In this document: positions 18,014 to 27,154 of the stretch, piece after piece
Layout of the letters: every line of letters begins with the position of its first letter
Position numbering within the stretch: the stretch's first letter is position 1
Assembly (NCBI RefSeq): GCF_024169655.1
Contig: NZ_JALJWV010000001.1
Span: 1,493,001 to 1,557,000 of the forward strand
From: Pseudomonas marginalis
GTDB taxonomy: Bacteria; Pseudomonadota; Gammaproteobacteria; Pseudomonadales; Pseudomonadaceae
DNA length: 64,000 nucleotides
Direction: 5' to 3'
Program-made: the position numbers and the translations under genes
The notes under the pieces: model-generated
Told to the model about the DNA's origin: nothing
Databases searched by the model: none
The model's input: only the letters and a program-made list of their open reading frames with translations

Positions 18014-18685
18014 ATGCGCGTCCTCCTGGTTGAAGACCATTTGCAACTGGCCGAAAGTGTCGCCCAGGCGCTCAAGAGCACGGGGTTGACCGTCGACGTG
18101 TTGCACGATGGCGTGTCCGCTGACCTGGCCTTGAGCAGTGAGGAATACGCGGTGGCGATCCTTGATGTGGGCTTGCCGCGCATGGATGGTTTCGAGGTGC
18201 TGGCGCGTTTGCGAGCGCGTGGGAAAAATCTGCCAGTGCTGATGCTGACGGCGCGCAGTGATGTGAAAGACCGCGTGCATGGCCTGAACCTGGGCGCCGA
18301 CGACTACCTGGCCAAGCCGTTCGAGCTGACGGAGCTGGAGGCGCGGGTCAAGGCGCTGTTGCGGCGCAGCGTGCTCGGCGGCGAGCGCCAGCAGGCGTGC
18401 GGCGTGCTGGTCTACGACCTTGACACCCGCCGCTTCACGGTCGGCGGCGAGTTGATGACCCTCACGTCCCGCGAGCAAGCCGTGCTTGAAGCGCTGATCG
18501 CGCGGCCGGGCCGGGTGATGAGTAAGGAGCAACTGGCTTCCCAGGTGTTCGGCCTCGACGAAGAGGCCAGCCCGGATGCCATCGAAATCTACATACATCG
18601 CCTGCGCAAGAAACTCGACGGCCAGCCCATCGCCATCGTGACGTTCCGTGGCCTCGGCTACCTGCTGGAAGCCCGCGATGCATAA
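18014..18685 (+). CDS. tctD: Response regulator TctD (OmpR/PhoB family)
   Basis: A 223-residue cytoplasmic regulator. The receiver domain (residues 1-115) has the acidic pocket EDH near residue 7, the phospho-acceptor Asp51 in ILDVGLPRMDG, and Lys101 in AKPFEL. The C-terminal winged helix (130-220) ends with IHRLRKKLDG...VTFRGLGYLLE. It activates tricarboxylate uptake genes in response to TctE. Divergent from opdH; its stop overlaps the tctE start by 8 bases. A GAGG ribosome site precedes the start. Confidence 0.95.
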   Translation: MRVLLVEDHLQLAESVAQALKSTGLTVDVLHDGVSADLALSSEEYAVAILDVGLPRMDGFEVLARLRARGKNLPVLMLTARSDVKDRVHGLNLGADDYLAKPFELTELEARVKALLRRSVLGGERQQACGVLVYDLDTRRFTVGGELMTLTSREQAVLEALIARPGRVMSKEQLASQVFGLDEEASPDAIEIYIHRLRKKLDGQPIAIVTFRGLGYLLEARDA

Positions 18686-20063
18686 GCCCAGCAGCCTGCG
18701 CTGGCGGCTGTTATGGAACCTGGCGCTGTTGCTGGTGCTGTTGATGGTCGCCAGCGGCATGAGCGCCTACTGGAACGGCCGCGAAGCCGCCGACACCGCC
18801 TATGACCGCACCTTGTTGGCCTCGGCACGCACGATTGCCGCCGGCCTGACCCAGGTCGACGGCACCTTGAGCGCGAATGTGCCGTATGTGGCCCTGGACA
18901 CGTTTGCCTACGACAGCGCCGGGCGTATTTATTACCAGGTCAATGACATCAATCAGAAGCTGATTTCCGGTTATGAAAACCTGCCCGGCCCGCCGCCTGG
19001 CACGCCGCGCACCGATGACTACCCGGCGTTGGCACGTTTTTACGACGCTACGTACCAGGGCCAGGCAGTGCGCGTAGTGAGCCTGCTCAAGGCGGTCTCC
19101 GAACCAAACATGAATGGCATGGCGGAAATCCGCGTGGCCGAGACCGATGAAGCGCGCGTCAGCATGGCCCGCGGCCTGATGGCCGACACCTTGCTGCGCC
19201 TGGGCATGCTCGCCATCGGCGCATTGTTGCTGGTGTGGTTTGCCGTGAGCGCGGCGTTGCGCCCGCTGGAGCGCCTGCGCACGGCCGTGGAAGAGCGCCA
19301 GCCCGATGACCTGCGGCCATTACCACTGGTCGAAGTGCAGCTTGAGTTCGGCCCGCTGGTGCGTTCCCTCAACCATTTCACCGAACGCCTGCGGGGCCAG
19401 TTCGAGCGTCAGGCGCAGTTTATCGCCGACGCTGCCCACGAACTGCGCACGCCACTGGCCGCGCTCAAGGCGCGCCTGGAACTCGGCCTGCGCGCCGAAG
19501 ACCCGGCCATCTGGCGCAGCACCCTGGAAACCGCCGCGCAAGGCACCGACCGCCTGACCCATCTGGCCAATCAATTGCTGTCCCTGGCGCGCATCGAAAA
19601 CGGCGCACGGGCGATTGCCGAAGGTGGCGCGCAATTGCTCGACCTCAGCCAGTTGGCCCGCGAGCTGGGCATGGCCATGGCGCCGTTGGCCCATGCGCGT
19701 GGGGTGGCGCTGGCGTTGGAGGCGGATACTCCCGTGTGGCTGCGCGGGGAACCGACGCTGCTCAACGAGCTGCTGAGCAACCTGGTGGATAACGCCCTGG
19801 CCCATACGCCGCCCGGCGGCAATGTGATCCTGCGCGTGACGGCTCCGGCGGTGCTGGAAGTGGAAGATGATGGCCCGGGCATTCCGCTGGGCGAGCGCGA
19901 CCGCGTGTTCGAGCGCTTCTATCGCCGCAGCCAGCAGGGCATGGGCTCTGGCCTGGGCCTGGCGATTGTCGGTGAAATCTGTCGCGCGCATCTCGCCCAG
20001 ATCAGCCTGCATGATGGCGAATCGGCAGGCTTGAAAGTGCGGGTCAGTTTTATCGCTGGTTGA
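18678..20063 (+). CDS. tctE: Sensor histidine kinase TctE
   Basis: A 461-residue inner-membrane kinase. The ATG at 18678 overlaps the end of tctD (ATGCATAA). TM1 is about residues 11-32; a 2CSK-type N-terminal periplasmic domain follows to about 165; TM2 is LGMLAIGALLLVWFAVSAAL. The HisKA H-box is AAHELRTPLAALKARLE, followed by the N box (ELLSNLVDNALAHTP), G1 box (VEDDGPGIP) and G2 box (GSGLGLAIV). All catalytic boxes are intact. It presumably senses citrate or a related tricarboxylate and phosphorylates TctD. Confidence 0.94.
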   Translation: MHKPSSLRWRLLWNLALLLVLLMVASGMSAYWNGREAADTAYDRTLLASARTIAAGLTQVDGTLSANVPYVALDTFAYDSAGRIYYQVNDINQKLISGYENLPGPPPGTPRTDDYPALARFYDATYQGQAVRVVSLLKAVSEPNMNGMAEIRVAETDEARVSMARGLMADTLLRLGMLAIGALLLVWFAVSAALRPLERLRTAVEERQPDDLRPLPLVEVQLEFGPLVRSLNHFTERLRGQFERQAQFIADAAHELRTPLAALKARLELGLRAEDPAIWRSTLETAAQGTDRLTHLANQLLSLARIENGARAIAEGGAQLLDLSQLARELGMAMAPLAHARGVALALEADTPVWLRGEPTLLNELLSNLVDNALAHTPPGGNVILRVTAPAVLEVEDDGPGIPLGERDRVFERFYRRSQQGMGSGLGLAIVGEICRAHLAQISLHDGESAGLKVRVSFIAG

Positions 20064-20885
20064 TCAGTAGAACATCGACCGTGCTTCGTCCAGCTCTGCA
20101 CGCACGCTGTCGCTGTAAGGGTCCAGGCGCAGTTTCTTGATCGCCGGCAGGCTGGAGACCGGCACATCCGCCAGCGGATGCGCGGTGCCACGATGGCAAT
20201 ACAGCACGGCAACTTGGACCAGGTCGATATAGTCGAGGCTCGCAGAGTCGCGTTCCAGGTCGAGGTATTGGCCTGGCAGTTTCGCCAGCATTTCCGGGAA
20301 GTCCCAGACAGCCAGCAGTTTGTCGCCGAGCATCGGGTGGATGCTCTCGATCATGTGGTTGAGGCTGACCGGGTCAGAGAGCAATTCGTAATGGTCTTCG
20401 GCGTAGGTCAGGATCGGCAGCACACCGATCTGATGCACCAGCCCGCCGAGTGCTGCCTGGTCCGGCTTGAGCTGGCTGTGGCTGCGGCACAAGGCATAGC
20501 TGACGCCGGCCACTTCCAGGCTGCGGCGCCAGACGTCGCGCATTTTCTGTTCGACCACTTCGGAGCGGGCGTGGAAGATCTGCTCCATCACCAGGCCGAT
20601 CGCCAGGTTGCTGCTGTAGTTGGTGCCCAGCCGGGTGATGGCGGTGTGCAGGTCGGTGACTTCCTGCGTGGCCCGCAACAGCGGGCTGTTGACCACTTTG
20701 ATCAAGCGCGCCGACAACGCGGTGTCGCGACCGATCACTTTGCTCAAGTGGCTGATGCCGATCTCCGGGTCTTCGGCGGCCTGACGAATGTTCAGGGCCA
20801 CTTCCGGTAATGTCGGTAGCACCAGGTCATCGTTGTTGATGGCCGCAATCAAAGCCTGTTGGACTTTTTCCGCCAGCTCGTTCAT
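20064..20885 (-). CDS. HDOD domain protein
   Basis: A 273-residue protein. The HDOD domain occupies about residues 20-215: LPTLPEVALNIRQAAEDP, then a region with degenerate HD positions (GGLVHQIGVLPIL) instead of a metal-binding HD pair, as is usual for HDOD. No GGDEF, EAL or receiver domain is attached. HDOD proteins act in signalling or stress control without known enzymatic activity. It is 36 bases downstream of ygfZ on the same strand and its stop abuts that of convergent tctE. Confidence 0.9.
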   Translation of the reverse strand: MNELAEKVQQALIAAINNDDLVLPTLPEVALNIRQAAEDPEIGISHLSKVIGRDTALSARLIKVVNSPLLRATQEVTDLHTAITRLGTNYSSNLAIGLVMEQIFHARSEVVEQKMRDVWRRSLEVAGVSYALCRSHSQLKPDQAALGGLVHQIGVLPILTYAEDHYELLSDPVSLNHMIESIHPMLGDKLLAVWDFPEMLAKLPGQYLDLERDSASLDYIDLVQVAVLYCHRGTAHPLADVPVSSLPAIKKLRLDPYSDSVRAELDEARSMFY

Positions 20886-20921
20886 TCATGCTCTCTAAGG
20901 TGTTGCAAAGGGGTGCGGCGA

Positions 20922-21863
20922 TCAGTGCTGGATCTCTCGATCCCGGTCCAGTTGGTACGGCAGCTCAAGCAGTTGCAAGCCGGGACCTTCGAGGGTGCCT
21001 AAATGCACATCGCCACTCTCGGCAGCTTCGGCTTGCAGTACGGCCAGAAGTTCAACCCCTTGGTCAGCTTTTGCCGCGATCACCACTTCGCCGATCGAAC
21101 TGTTGTGGCTGGGAGAAAACAGTGGGGTGCCGGGCTCGGGCAATTCAGCGGCATTCAGGCTCAGGCGGTACAGGCGACGCTTGAGTTTGCCCAGGTATTG
21201 CATGCGCGCGACGATTTCCTGGCCGGTGTAGCAGCCTTTCTTGAAGCTGACGCCGCCCACGGCCTGCAGGTTGAGCATCTGTGGGATAAACAGCTCGCGG
21301 GTCTGCGGCATGACCTGGCCGATGCCGGCGCGGACTTGGCCCAGCAGCCATTCATTCAAGTCAGCCTGTTGCAACTGCGCGGCCAATTGGCTGCGCACGG
21401 CTTCGGCTTGCTCGGCGGGCGCCCACAGTTCGATGCGACCTGGGGATACGCGGATAGCGATCAACTGTTCGCTGCGGGCGACGCTGTCGGTCGCGGCCGG
21501 CAGTTCCAGACCGAGGCTTGCCAGCGCCTGATCCGCGTCCGCCAGGCCGAAACGCGCCCAGGCGGCGCTTTCGTCGGTGAGTTTGGATTTGGAGAACACC
21601 GCGTACTTCTTCAGGTCCGCCAGTTGCGGTTCCAGCAACTCGGTGGCCATGGCAAGCAGCACGCCATCACTTTGCAACAGGATGCGAAAGCTCGACTGCA
21701 TGCGGCCTTTCTGCGTGCAGCGCGCGCCGAGGCTGGCCTGGGTGTCGCTCAGGTAATTAAGGTTACAGGTGAGTTGGCCTTGCAGGAACTTGGCAGCGTC
21801 GGCGCCGCGGACGGCCAGAACGCCTTCGTGGGTGAGGGGGCAGAAGAAAGCAGAGTCAGCCAT
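20922..21863 (-). CDS. ygfZ: Folate-binding protein YgfZ (iron-sulfur/tRNA-modification factor)
   Basis: A 313-residue cytoplasmic protein of the GcvT-like folate-binding family. The invariant motif KGCYTGQE is at residues 209-216 with the conserved Cys211. It assists tetrahydrofolate-dependent Fe-S cluster enzymes such as MiaB. Length and N-terminus (FFCPLTHEGVLAVRG) match the family. Divergent from sdhE-ygfX, a neighbourhood conserved in many gammaproteobacteria. Confidence 0.94.
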   Translation of the reverse strand: MADSAFFCPLTHEGVLAVRGADAAKFLQGQLTCNLNYLSDTQASLGARCTQKGRMQSSFRILLQSDGVLLAMATELLEPQLADLKKYAVFSKSKLTDESAAWARFGLADADQALASLGLELPAATDSVARSEQLIAIRVSPGRIELWAPAEQAEAVRSQLAAQLQQADLNEWLLGQVRAGIGQVMPQTRELFIPQMLNLQAVGGVSFKKGCYTGQEIVARMQYLGKLKRRLYRLSLNAAELPEPGTPLFSPSHNSSIGEVVIAAKADQGVELLAVLQAEAAESGDVHLGTLEGPGLQLLELPYQLDRDREIQH

Positions 21864-22003
21864 GGGTCATCGCAGGTCAAAAAGTCATAGGTGCATCATA
21901 GAGGGGCGCCCGACAAATGGATAGTTTCTGTAGGGGGCGACCAAAGCCGACTGTTCCGGCGCCTTAGGGCCTGTATACTTGCAATCTATTTGAGGAGCGT
22001 TCC

Positions 22004-22258
22004 ATGGTCGAAGATGTAGAACTTAATCGCCTCTACTGGCACAGCCGTCGCGGCATGCTTGAGCTGGATGTGTTGTTGGTGCCGTTCGTCCGAGAGGTTT
22101 ACTCGACGCTCAACCAAGTGGATCGCGACTGTTACGTCCGCCTGCTGGAATGCGAAGACCAGGACATGTTTGGCTGGTTCATGGAACGCGCCGAATCGGA
22201 AGATCCGGAGCTGCAGCGCATGGTTCGGATGATTCTGGATCGTGTCCAGCCCAAGTAA
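22004..22258 (+). CDS. sdhE: FAD assembly factor SdhE
   Basis: An 84-residue small helical protein that promotes covalent flavinylation of succinate dehydrogenase. The diagnostic RGM motif ([12 protein letters not shown]) is at residues 16-18. The family length is about 85 residues. A GAGGAG ribosome site precedes the ATG. The last 17 bases overlap ygfX, indicating coupled translation. Confidence 0.96.
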   Translation: MVEDVELNRLYWHSRRGMLELDVLLVPFVREVYSTLNQVDRDCYVRLLECEDQDMFGWFMERAESEDPELQRMVRMILDRVQPK

Positions 22259-22691
22259 TCCCGTCTTCGAATGCCGCTGGCAGGCCTCGCGGCTGTTGCT
22301 GGCGGCCTATCTCCTTGCCCAGTCGTTCGCGCTGGGTGCGCTGCTGCTGCTCGACCTGCCTTATTCAAGCCTTGGCCTGTTGCTGTGCCTGGCTCACGCC
22401 GCCTGGGTTGTTCCGCGCCATATCCGGCTGACTCACCGTTCGTCGATTCGCGGCCTGCGCCGTGATGAAAACGGGTGGCAGCTATGGAGCGCTGCGCGTG
22501 GCTGGCACCGCGTGCAGCTACGTCCCGACAGCCTGGCGCTGCCGTTGATCGTAGTGCTGCGCTATCGGGTACAGGGCGAATGGGCGGTGCGCTCGATCTG
22601 CGTGCCCAGCGATTCGCAGGCCGCCGATGTCCACCGGCGCCTGCGGGTTCGCCTGAAGTTCAGTCGCCGTAGGTGGTTGGCACCAGAATAG
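22242..22691 (+). CDS. ygfX: YgfX-like membrane protein (SdhE partner)
   Basis: A 149-residue protein starting at GTG 22242 inside sdhE. Two TM segments lie at about residues 15-34 and 39-57, followed by a soluble, Arg-rich domain, the YgfX (CptA-like) architecture. Homologues interact with SdhE and have been linked to toxin-like or cytoskeletal effects in E. coli; in pseudomonads the role is not established. Its 3' end overlaps the 3' end of convergent nadB by 32 bases. Confidence 0.88.
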   Translation: MSSPSNPVFECRWQASRLLLAAYLLAQSFALGALLLLDLPYSSLGLLLCLAHAAWVVPRHIRLTHRSSIRGLRRDENGWQLWSAARGWHRVQLRPDSLALPLIVVLRYRVQGEWAVRSICVPSDSQAADVHRRLRVRLKFSRRRWLAPE

Positions 22692-24276
22692 TATCGCGGG
22701 CCTCGGGCAGCATCTGCGGGTAGTCGAGGGTGTAATGCAGGCCCCGGCTTTCCTTGCGCTCCATGGCCGAGCGGATCATCAGTTCCGCCACTTGGGCCAG
22801 GTTGCGCAACTCAATCAAGTCGCGGCTGACTTTATAGTTGCTGTAGAACTCGTCGATCTCATCCAGCAACAGTCGCACGCGGTGTTGTGCGCGTTGCAGG
22901 CGTTTGTTGGTGCGCACGATGCCTACATAGTCCCACATGAAGCGCCGCAGTTCGTCCCAGTTGTGGGCGATGATCACGTCTTCGTCCGAATCGGTCACCT
23001 GGCTGGCGTCCCAGCGGGGCAGGGCGGCGGGTACGGGGATGTGCGGCAGTTGTTCAAGAATGTCTGCCGCCGCCGAACGCGCATAGACGAAACATTCGAG
23101 CAGCGAGTTGCTGGCCATGCGGTTGGCACCGTGCAGGCCGGTGAAGCTGGTTTCGCCGATCGCGTACAGGCCGGGCACGTCGGTGCGCCCGTGTTGGTCG
23201 ACCATCACGCCGCCGCAGGTATAGTGCGCGGCCGGCACCACCGGGATCGGGCCTTTGGTGATGTCGATGTTGAAGGTCAGGCAGCGCTCGTAGACCGTCG
23301 GGAAGTGGGTCTTGATGAATGCTTCGGGTTTGTGGCTGATGTCCAGGTAGACGCAGTCGATGCCCAGGCGCTTCATTTCATGGTCGATGGCGCGGGCGAC
23401 GATGTCGCGTGGGGCCAGTTCGGCGCGCGGGTCGAAGCGCTGCATGAAGCGCTCGCCATTCGGCAGTTTCAGGTGTGCGCCTTCGCCACGCAGGGCTTCG
23501 GTGATCAGGAAACTCTTGGCCTGCGGGTGGTACAGGCAGGTGGGGTGGAACTGGTTGAACTCCAGGTTGGCTACCCGGCAGCCCGAGCGCCAGGCCATGG
23601 CGATGCCGTCGCCACAGGCACCGTCGGGGTTGCTGGTATAGAGATAGACCTTGGCCGCGCCGCCCGAGGCGAGAAGGGTGAAGCGGGCGCCGTAGGTGTC
23701 GACTTCGCCGCTGTTGCGGTTGAGCACGTAGGCGCCGAGGCAGCGCTCGCCCGGCAGGCCCAGGCGTTTCTCGGTGATCAGGTCGACGGCGACCCGTTGC
23801 TCGAGCAGTTCGATGTTCGGGCGTTGGCGGGCTTGTTCGAGCAGGGTCTTGAAGATCGCGGCACCGGTGGCGTCGGCGGCGTGGATGATGCGCCGATGGC
23901 TGTGCCCGCCTTCGCGGGTCAGGTGGAACTCGAAGCCGCCGTCATCACTGCCCGCGTGATCGTCACGGGTAAACGGCACACCCTGGTCGATCAGCCATTG
24001 AATCGCTTCGCGGCTATGCTCGACGGTAAAGCGCACCGCGTCTTCGTGGCACAGGCCGCCGCCGGCGTTGAGGGTGTCTTCGACGTGGGACTGCACCGTG
24101 TCGGTGTCGTCCAGCACGGCGGCAACACCGCCCTGGGCCCAGAACGTCGAGCCATTGGCCAGGTCGCCTTTACTCAGCACTGCAATGCGCAGGTGGCTGG
24201 GGAGGGTCAGCGCAAGGCTTAAGCCGGCCGCGCCGCTGCCAATCACCAGGACATCGTGTTGAAACTGTTGGCTCAT
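22660..24276 (-). CDS. nadB: L-aspartate oxidase
   Basis: A 538-residue flavoenzyme that oxidises L-aspartate to iminoaspartate, the first step of de novo NAD synthesis. The FAD-binding [11 protein letters not shown] is at residues 13-23. [12 protein letters not shown] follows, as do the active-site segments FHPTCLY and [16 protein letters not shown]. The ATG at 24276 is chosen over the upstream start because the protein then begins right before the Rossmann strand. Convergent with ygfX (32-base overlap); divergent from algU. Confidence 0.96.
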   Translation of the reverse strand: MSQQFQHDVLVIGSGAAGLSLALTLPSHLRIAVLSKGDLANGSTFWAQGGVAAVLDDTDTVQSHVEDTLNAGGGLCHEDAVRFTVEHSREAIQWLIDQGVPFTRDDHAGSDDGGFEFHLTREGGHSHRRIIHAADATGAAIFKTLLEQARQRPNIELLEQRVAVDLITEKRLGLPGERCLGAYVLNRNSGEVDTYGARFTLLASGGAAKVYLYTSNPDGACGDGIAMAWRSGCRVANLEFNQFHPTCLYHPQAKSFLITEALRGEGAHLKLPNGERFMQRFDPRAELAPRDIVARAIDHEMKRLGIDCVYLDISHKPEAFIKTHFPTVYERCLTFNIDITKGPIPVVPAAHYTCGGVMVDQHGRTDVPGLYAIGETSFTGLHGANRMASNSLLECFVYARSAAADILEQLPHIPVPAALPRWDASQVTDSDEDVIIAHNWDELRRFMWDYVGIVRTNKRLQRAQHRVRLLLDEIDEFYSNYKVSRDLIELRNLAQVAELMIRSAMERKESRGLHYTLDYPQMLPEARDTILVPTTYGD

Positions 24277-24459
24277 TTGAAGGATTCCGCAAAAAGCGAT
24301 CCACAGGGGCTGGCGCAAACAGGACGCCTGGATCGGCGAATCAAAGGGTCACACGGGCTACTAGTATATAGAGGGGGGGAGCGGCACAATAGCCGCGCAT
24401 TCGTGGCAGTGTGAAATTACGGTGCACGGCCAAGGTAAATAGACCGGTTATTGAAGTGG

Positions 24460-24487
24460 GAACTTTTTGCATAAGCCCCGACTCAAT
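24460..24487 (+). promoter_or_regulatory. Distal AlgU-type promoter of the algU operon
   Basis: GAACTT at 24460-24465, a 17-base spacer, and TCAAT at 24483-24487 match the sigma-E/AlgU pattern GAACTT-N16/17-TCtgA. It lies in the 462-base nadB-algU gap and points at algU, so it would be autoregulatory. Confidence 0.6.
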
Positions 24488-24652
24488 AGCAGGTTGCCCG
24501 AAAGCTGGGAAAACGTTGAGTTTATTGGCCCGTCGGGAGCATTGGACGCGTCAGGGAACCGGCGACAAGATTATTCGCGCAGCCGGCATTGCCCGTGCTG
24601 CGTTTTTCGTGTGTGCCAAATCAGTGCATGCCGGAAACTTGCTTGGAGGGGA

Positions 24653-24679
24653 GAACTTTTGCGGAAAGTCCGAGTCTAT
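24653..24679 (+). promoter_or_regulatory. Proximal AlgU-type promoter of the algU operon
   Basis: GAACTT at 24653-24658, a 16-base spacer, and TCTAT at 24675-24679, about 60 bases before the algU start. With the distal site it makes a tandem AlgU-dependent promoter pair, as known for algU in P. aeruginosa. Confidence 0.65.
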
Positions 24680-24738
24680 GTTTGCAAGCCTGATCGTTCA
24701 GTTATGCAAGCCTCCTTCAAGTACAACGAGGAGTGTTC

Positions 24739-25320
24739 ATGCTAACCCAGGAAGAGGATCAGCAGCTGGTCGAGCGCGTTCAACGCGGCGACAAGCGAGC
24801 TTTTGATCTGCTAGTGCTGAAATACCAGCACAAAATTCTCGGGTTGATCGTGCGGTTTGTGCACGACACCCATGAAGCGCAGGACGTTGCACAGGAAGCC
24901 TTTATCAAGGCATACCGTGCACTGGGCAATTTTCGCGGTGACAGTGCGTTTTACACGTGGCTCTACCGCATCGCCATCAACACGGCGAAGAACTATCTGG
25001 TGTCTCGCGGACGCCGCCCACCGGATAGTGATGTCAGTTCGGAAGATGCAGAATTTTACGATGGTGATCACGGCCTCAAAGATCTCGAGTCGCCGGAGCG
25101 TGCATTGCTGCGCGACGAGATCGAAGGCACCGTTCATCGCACTATTCAGCAACTGCCAGAAGATTTGCGTACTGCGTTAACTTTACGTGAATTCGATGGT
25201 CTGAGTTATGAAGACATTGCGAGCGTCATGCAGTGTCCGGTGGGGACTGTAAGGTCACGGATTTTCCGGGCCCGGGAAGCCATCGATAAAGCCTTGCAAC
25301 CGTTGTTGCAGGAAAACTAA
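24739..25320 (+). CDS. algU: RNA polymerase sigma factor AlgU (RpoE/sigma-22)
   Basis: A 193-residue ECF sigma factor. The start at 24739 is chosen for the GAGGAG ribosome site and the standard N-terminus MLTQEEDQQLVERVQ. Region 2 includes DLLVLKYQHKI and DVAQEAFIKAYRAL; region 4 includes LTLREFDGLSYEDIA and the helix-turn-helix VGTVRSRIFRAR. It directs the envelope-stress, alginate and osmotic responses. It heads the operon algU-mucA-mucB-mucD and is held by MucA at the membrane. Confidence 0.98.
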   Translation: MLTQEEDQQLVERVQRGDKRAFDLLVLKYQHKILGLIVRFVHDTHEAQDVAQEAFIKAYRALGNFRGDSAFYTWLYRIAINTAKNYLVSRGRRPPDSDVSSEDAEFYDGDHGLKDLESPERALLRDEIEGTVHRTIQQLPEDLRTALTLREFDGLSYEDIASVMQCPVGTVRSRIFRAREAIDKALQPLLQEN

Positions 25321-25352
25321 AGACAGCGGCGACAGCCAAGAGAGGAACCGCC

Positions 25353-25940
25353 ATGAGTCGTGATGCCCTGCAGGAATCGCTGTCCGCAGTGATGGATAAC
25401 GAAGCGGATGAACTGGAACTTCGTCGGGTGCTCAATGCATTCGGTGATGCCGAAACCCGTGATACCTGGTCTCGTTACCAAGTCGCTCGGGCGGTGATGC
25501 ACAAGGATCTTCTAATCCCTCGTCTGGATATTGCTGCGGCCGTTTCTGCTGCACTGGCTGATGAAGCCGTTCCGGCAAAAGCTGCACGGGGTCCATGGCG
25601 TAGCCTGGGTCGCCTGGCAGTGGCCGCCTCGGTGACTGTTGCCGTACTGGCCGGTGTTCGCCTGTACAACCAGGACGAAATCGCCGGTGCCGAACTGGCC
25701 CAGCAGACTCAGCAACCGATCATGGCTGGCCCGCAAGTCAAAGGCCCCGCCGTACTGGCAGGCTACAAGGAAAGCTCCGACACTACCGGCCCGATGGCGA
25801 ACGGTGTGCTTCAAGGGCAATCCGGCTGGCAGGATCAGCGTCTTCCAGGCTACCTGCGTCAACACGCACAGGAATCGGCCTTGAAAGGCACTGAAAGCGC
25901 TCTGCCATATGCTCGCGCGGCAAGCCTGGAAAACCGCTAA
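25353..25940 (+). CDS. mucA: Anti-sigma factor MucA
   Basis: A 195-residue single-pass inner-membrane protein that sequesters AlgU. The cytoplasmic N-terminal RseA-like domain (residues 1-80: MDNEADELELRRVL) binds sigma. One TM segment lies at about 88-104. The periplasmic C-terminal part binds MucB. Length equals the wild-type P. aeruginosa protein, so there is no mucoid-type truncation. It lies 32 bases after algU. Confidence 0.96.
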   Translation: MSRDALQESLSAVMDNEADELELRRVLNAFGDAETRDTWSRYQVARAVMHKDLLIPRLDIAAAVSAALADEAVPAKAARGPWRSLGRLAVAASVTVAVLAGVRLYNQDEIAGAELAQQTQQPIMAGPQVKGPAVLAGYKESSDTTGPMANGVLQGQSGWQDQRLPGYLRQHAQESALKGTESALPYARAASLENR

Positions 25941-25956
25941 ACCGTTGAGGAGCCCT

Positions 25957-26919
25957 ATGCGCGCCATACCGCTCCTTACGCTTTTGCTCAGTGGTTGGTT
26001 TGCACTCCCCGCCCATGCTGATGAAGCCCAAGACTGGCTGACTCGACTTGGGCGTGCAGAGCAACAGCAAAGTTTTCAAGGTACGTTCGTCTACGAGCGT
26101 AACGGCAATTTCTCTACCCATGACATCTGGCATCGTGTCCAGGACGGTCAGGTCCGCGAGCGGCTTTTGCAGCTCGATGGTTCGGCTCAGGAAGTCGTGC
26201 GGGTAGACGGTCGGACGCAATGCGTCAGCGGTACCCTTGTCGCCGGCCTCGGCAATTCGCGTGATGCTCCGTCACGTGCGCTTGATCCGCAAAAACTCAC
26301 GCAATTCTACGAACTGGCCGTCATCGGCAAATCTCGCGTGGCCGGTCGAAATGCGGTGATTGTATCGATCACCCCACGTGACCAATACCGCTATGGCTTT
26401 GAGTTGCACCTGGACCGGGATACCGCGTTGCCCCTTAAGTCCCTGCTGTTGAACGATCAGGGGCAGTTGCTGGAGCGTTTCCAGTTCACCCGATTGAACA
26501 CCTCGGTCACGCCGGATGATCGCGACTTGCAACCTACTGGCGATTGCACGCCGATTGCAGTCGCTACGGCTAAAACGCCAGAGGTGCAACCTACCGAAGA
26601 ATGGCACCTGGAATGGCTGCCGCCGGGTTTTCAGCTAACCAACAGCAGTGCGCGCAAAGACACCCAGACCAAAGCGACGGTCGACAGCCGGATGTATGAA
26701 GATGGGTTGGCACGGTTTTCGGTGTTCCTTGAGCCGATCAGCGGGGCAAGCGTTACGGAGACCCGTACCCAGTTGGGCCCGACGGTGGCGGTGTCGCGTC
26801 GGCTGAATACGGTGGATGGCGAAATGATGGTCACTGTGGTTGGCGAAATTCCCATCGGCACCGCTGAGCGCATCGCGCTGTCGGTGCGCGTTGAAAAAAT
26901 GCCTGCCACCAAGCCGTGA
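25957..26919 (+). CDS. mucB: Periplasmic sigma-factor regulator MucB (RseB)
   Basis: A 320-residue secreted protein. The start at 25957 gives a signal peptide ending LPAHA (about residue 22) and has a GAGGAG ribosome site. The N-terminal lipid-sensing domain (about 24-190) and C-terminal MucB/RseB domain (about 210-315) are visible. It binds the periplasmic tail of MucA and shields it from AlgW cleavage. It is 16 bases after mucA. The usual next gene, mucC, is missing. Confidence 0.95.
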   Translation: MRAIPLLTLLLSGWFALPAHADEAQDWLTRLGRAEQQQSFQGTFVYERNGNFSTHDIWHRVQDGQVRERLLQLDGSAQEVVRVDGRTQCVSGTLVAGLGNSRDAPSRALDPQKLTQFYELAVIGKSRVAGRNAVIVSITPRDQYRYGFELHLDRDTALPLKSLLLNDQGQLLERFQFTRLNTSVTPDDRDLQPTGDCTPIAVATAKTPEVQPTEEWHLEWLPPGFQLTNSSARKDTQTKATVDSRMYEDGLARFSVFLEPISGASVTETRTQLGPTVAVSRRLNTVDGEMMVTVVGEIPIGTAERIALSVRVEKMPATKP

Positions 26920-27154
26920 ATTGTTAATCTTATGTTCATCCTGGCCTTTCACTCTAATTCCATGCGAGGTTGGTTGCCGATAGACATGAAATGTCTGGAC
27001 CAGCATTTTCACTTGCAAAAATCTCTCATGTTTTTTATAGGTCAGGGCTTGTCGGCGCTGACCTTGTTTTGTTCGCGGAACAGAGAAGTCGGTCGCAGTT
27101 TCCGGCGTTTCTTGAACCCTGTCGCTCAACCCTGCACGTCGTAACGGGAGCTGT

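Noticed and set aside
22735..24222. 495-residue open frame antisense to nadB
   Set aside because: nadB is unmistakable on the other strand; this frame is a codon-bias artefact.
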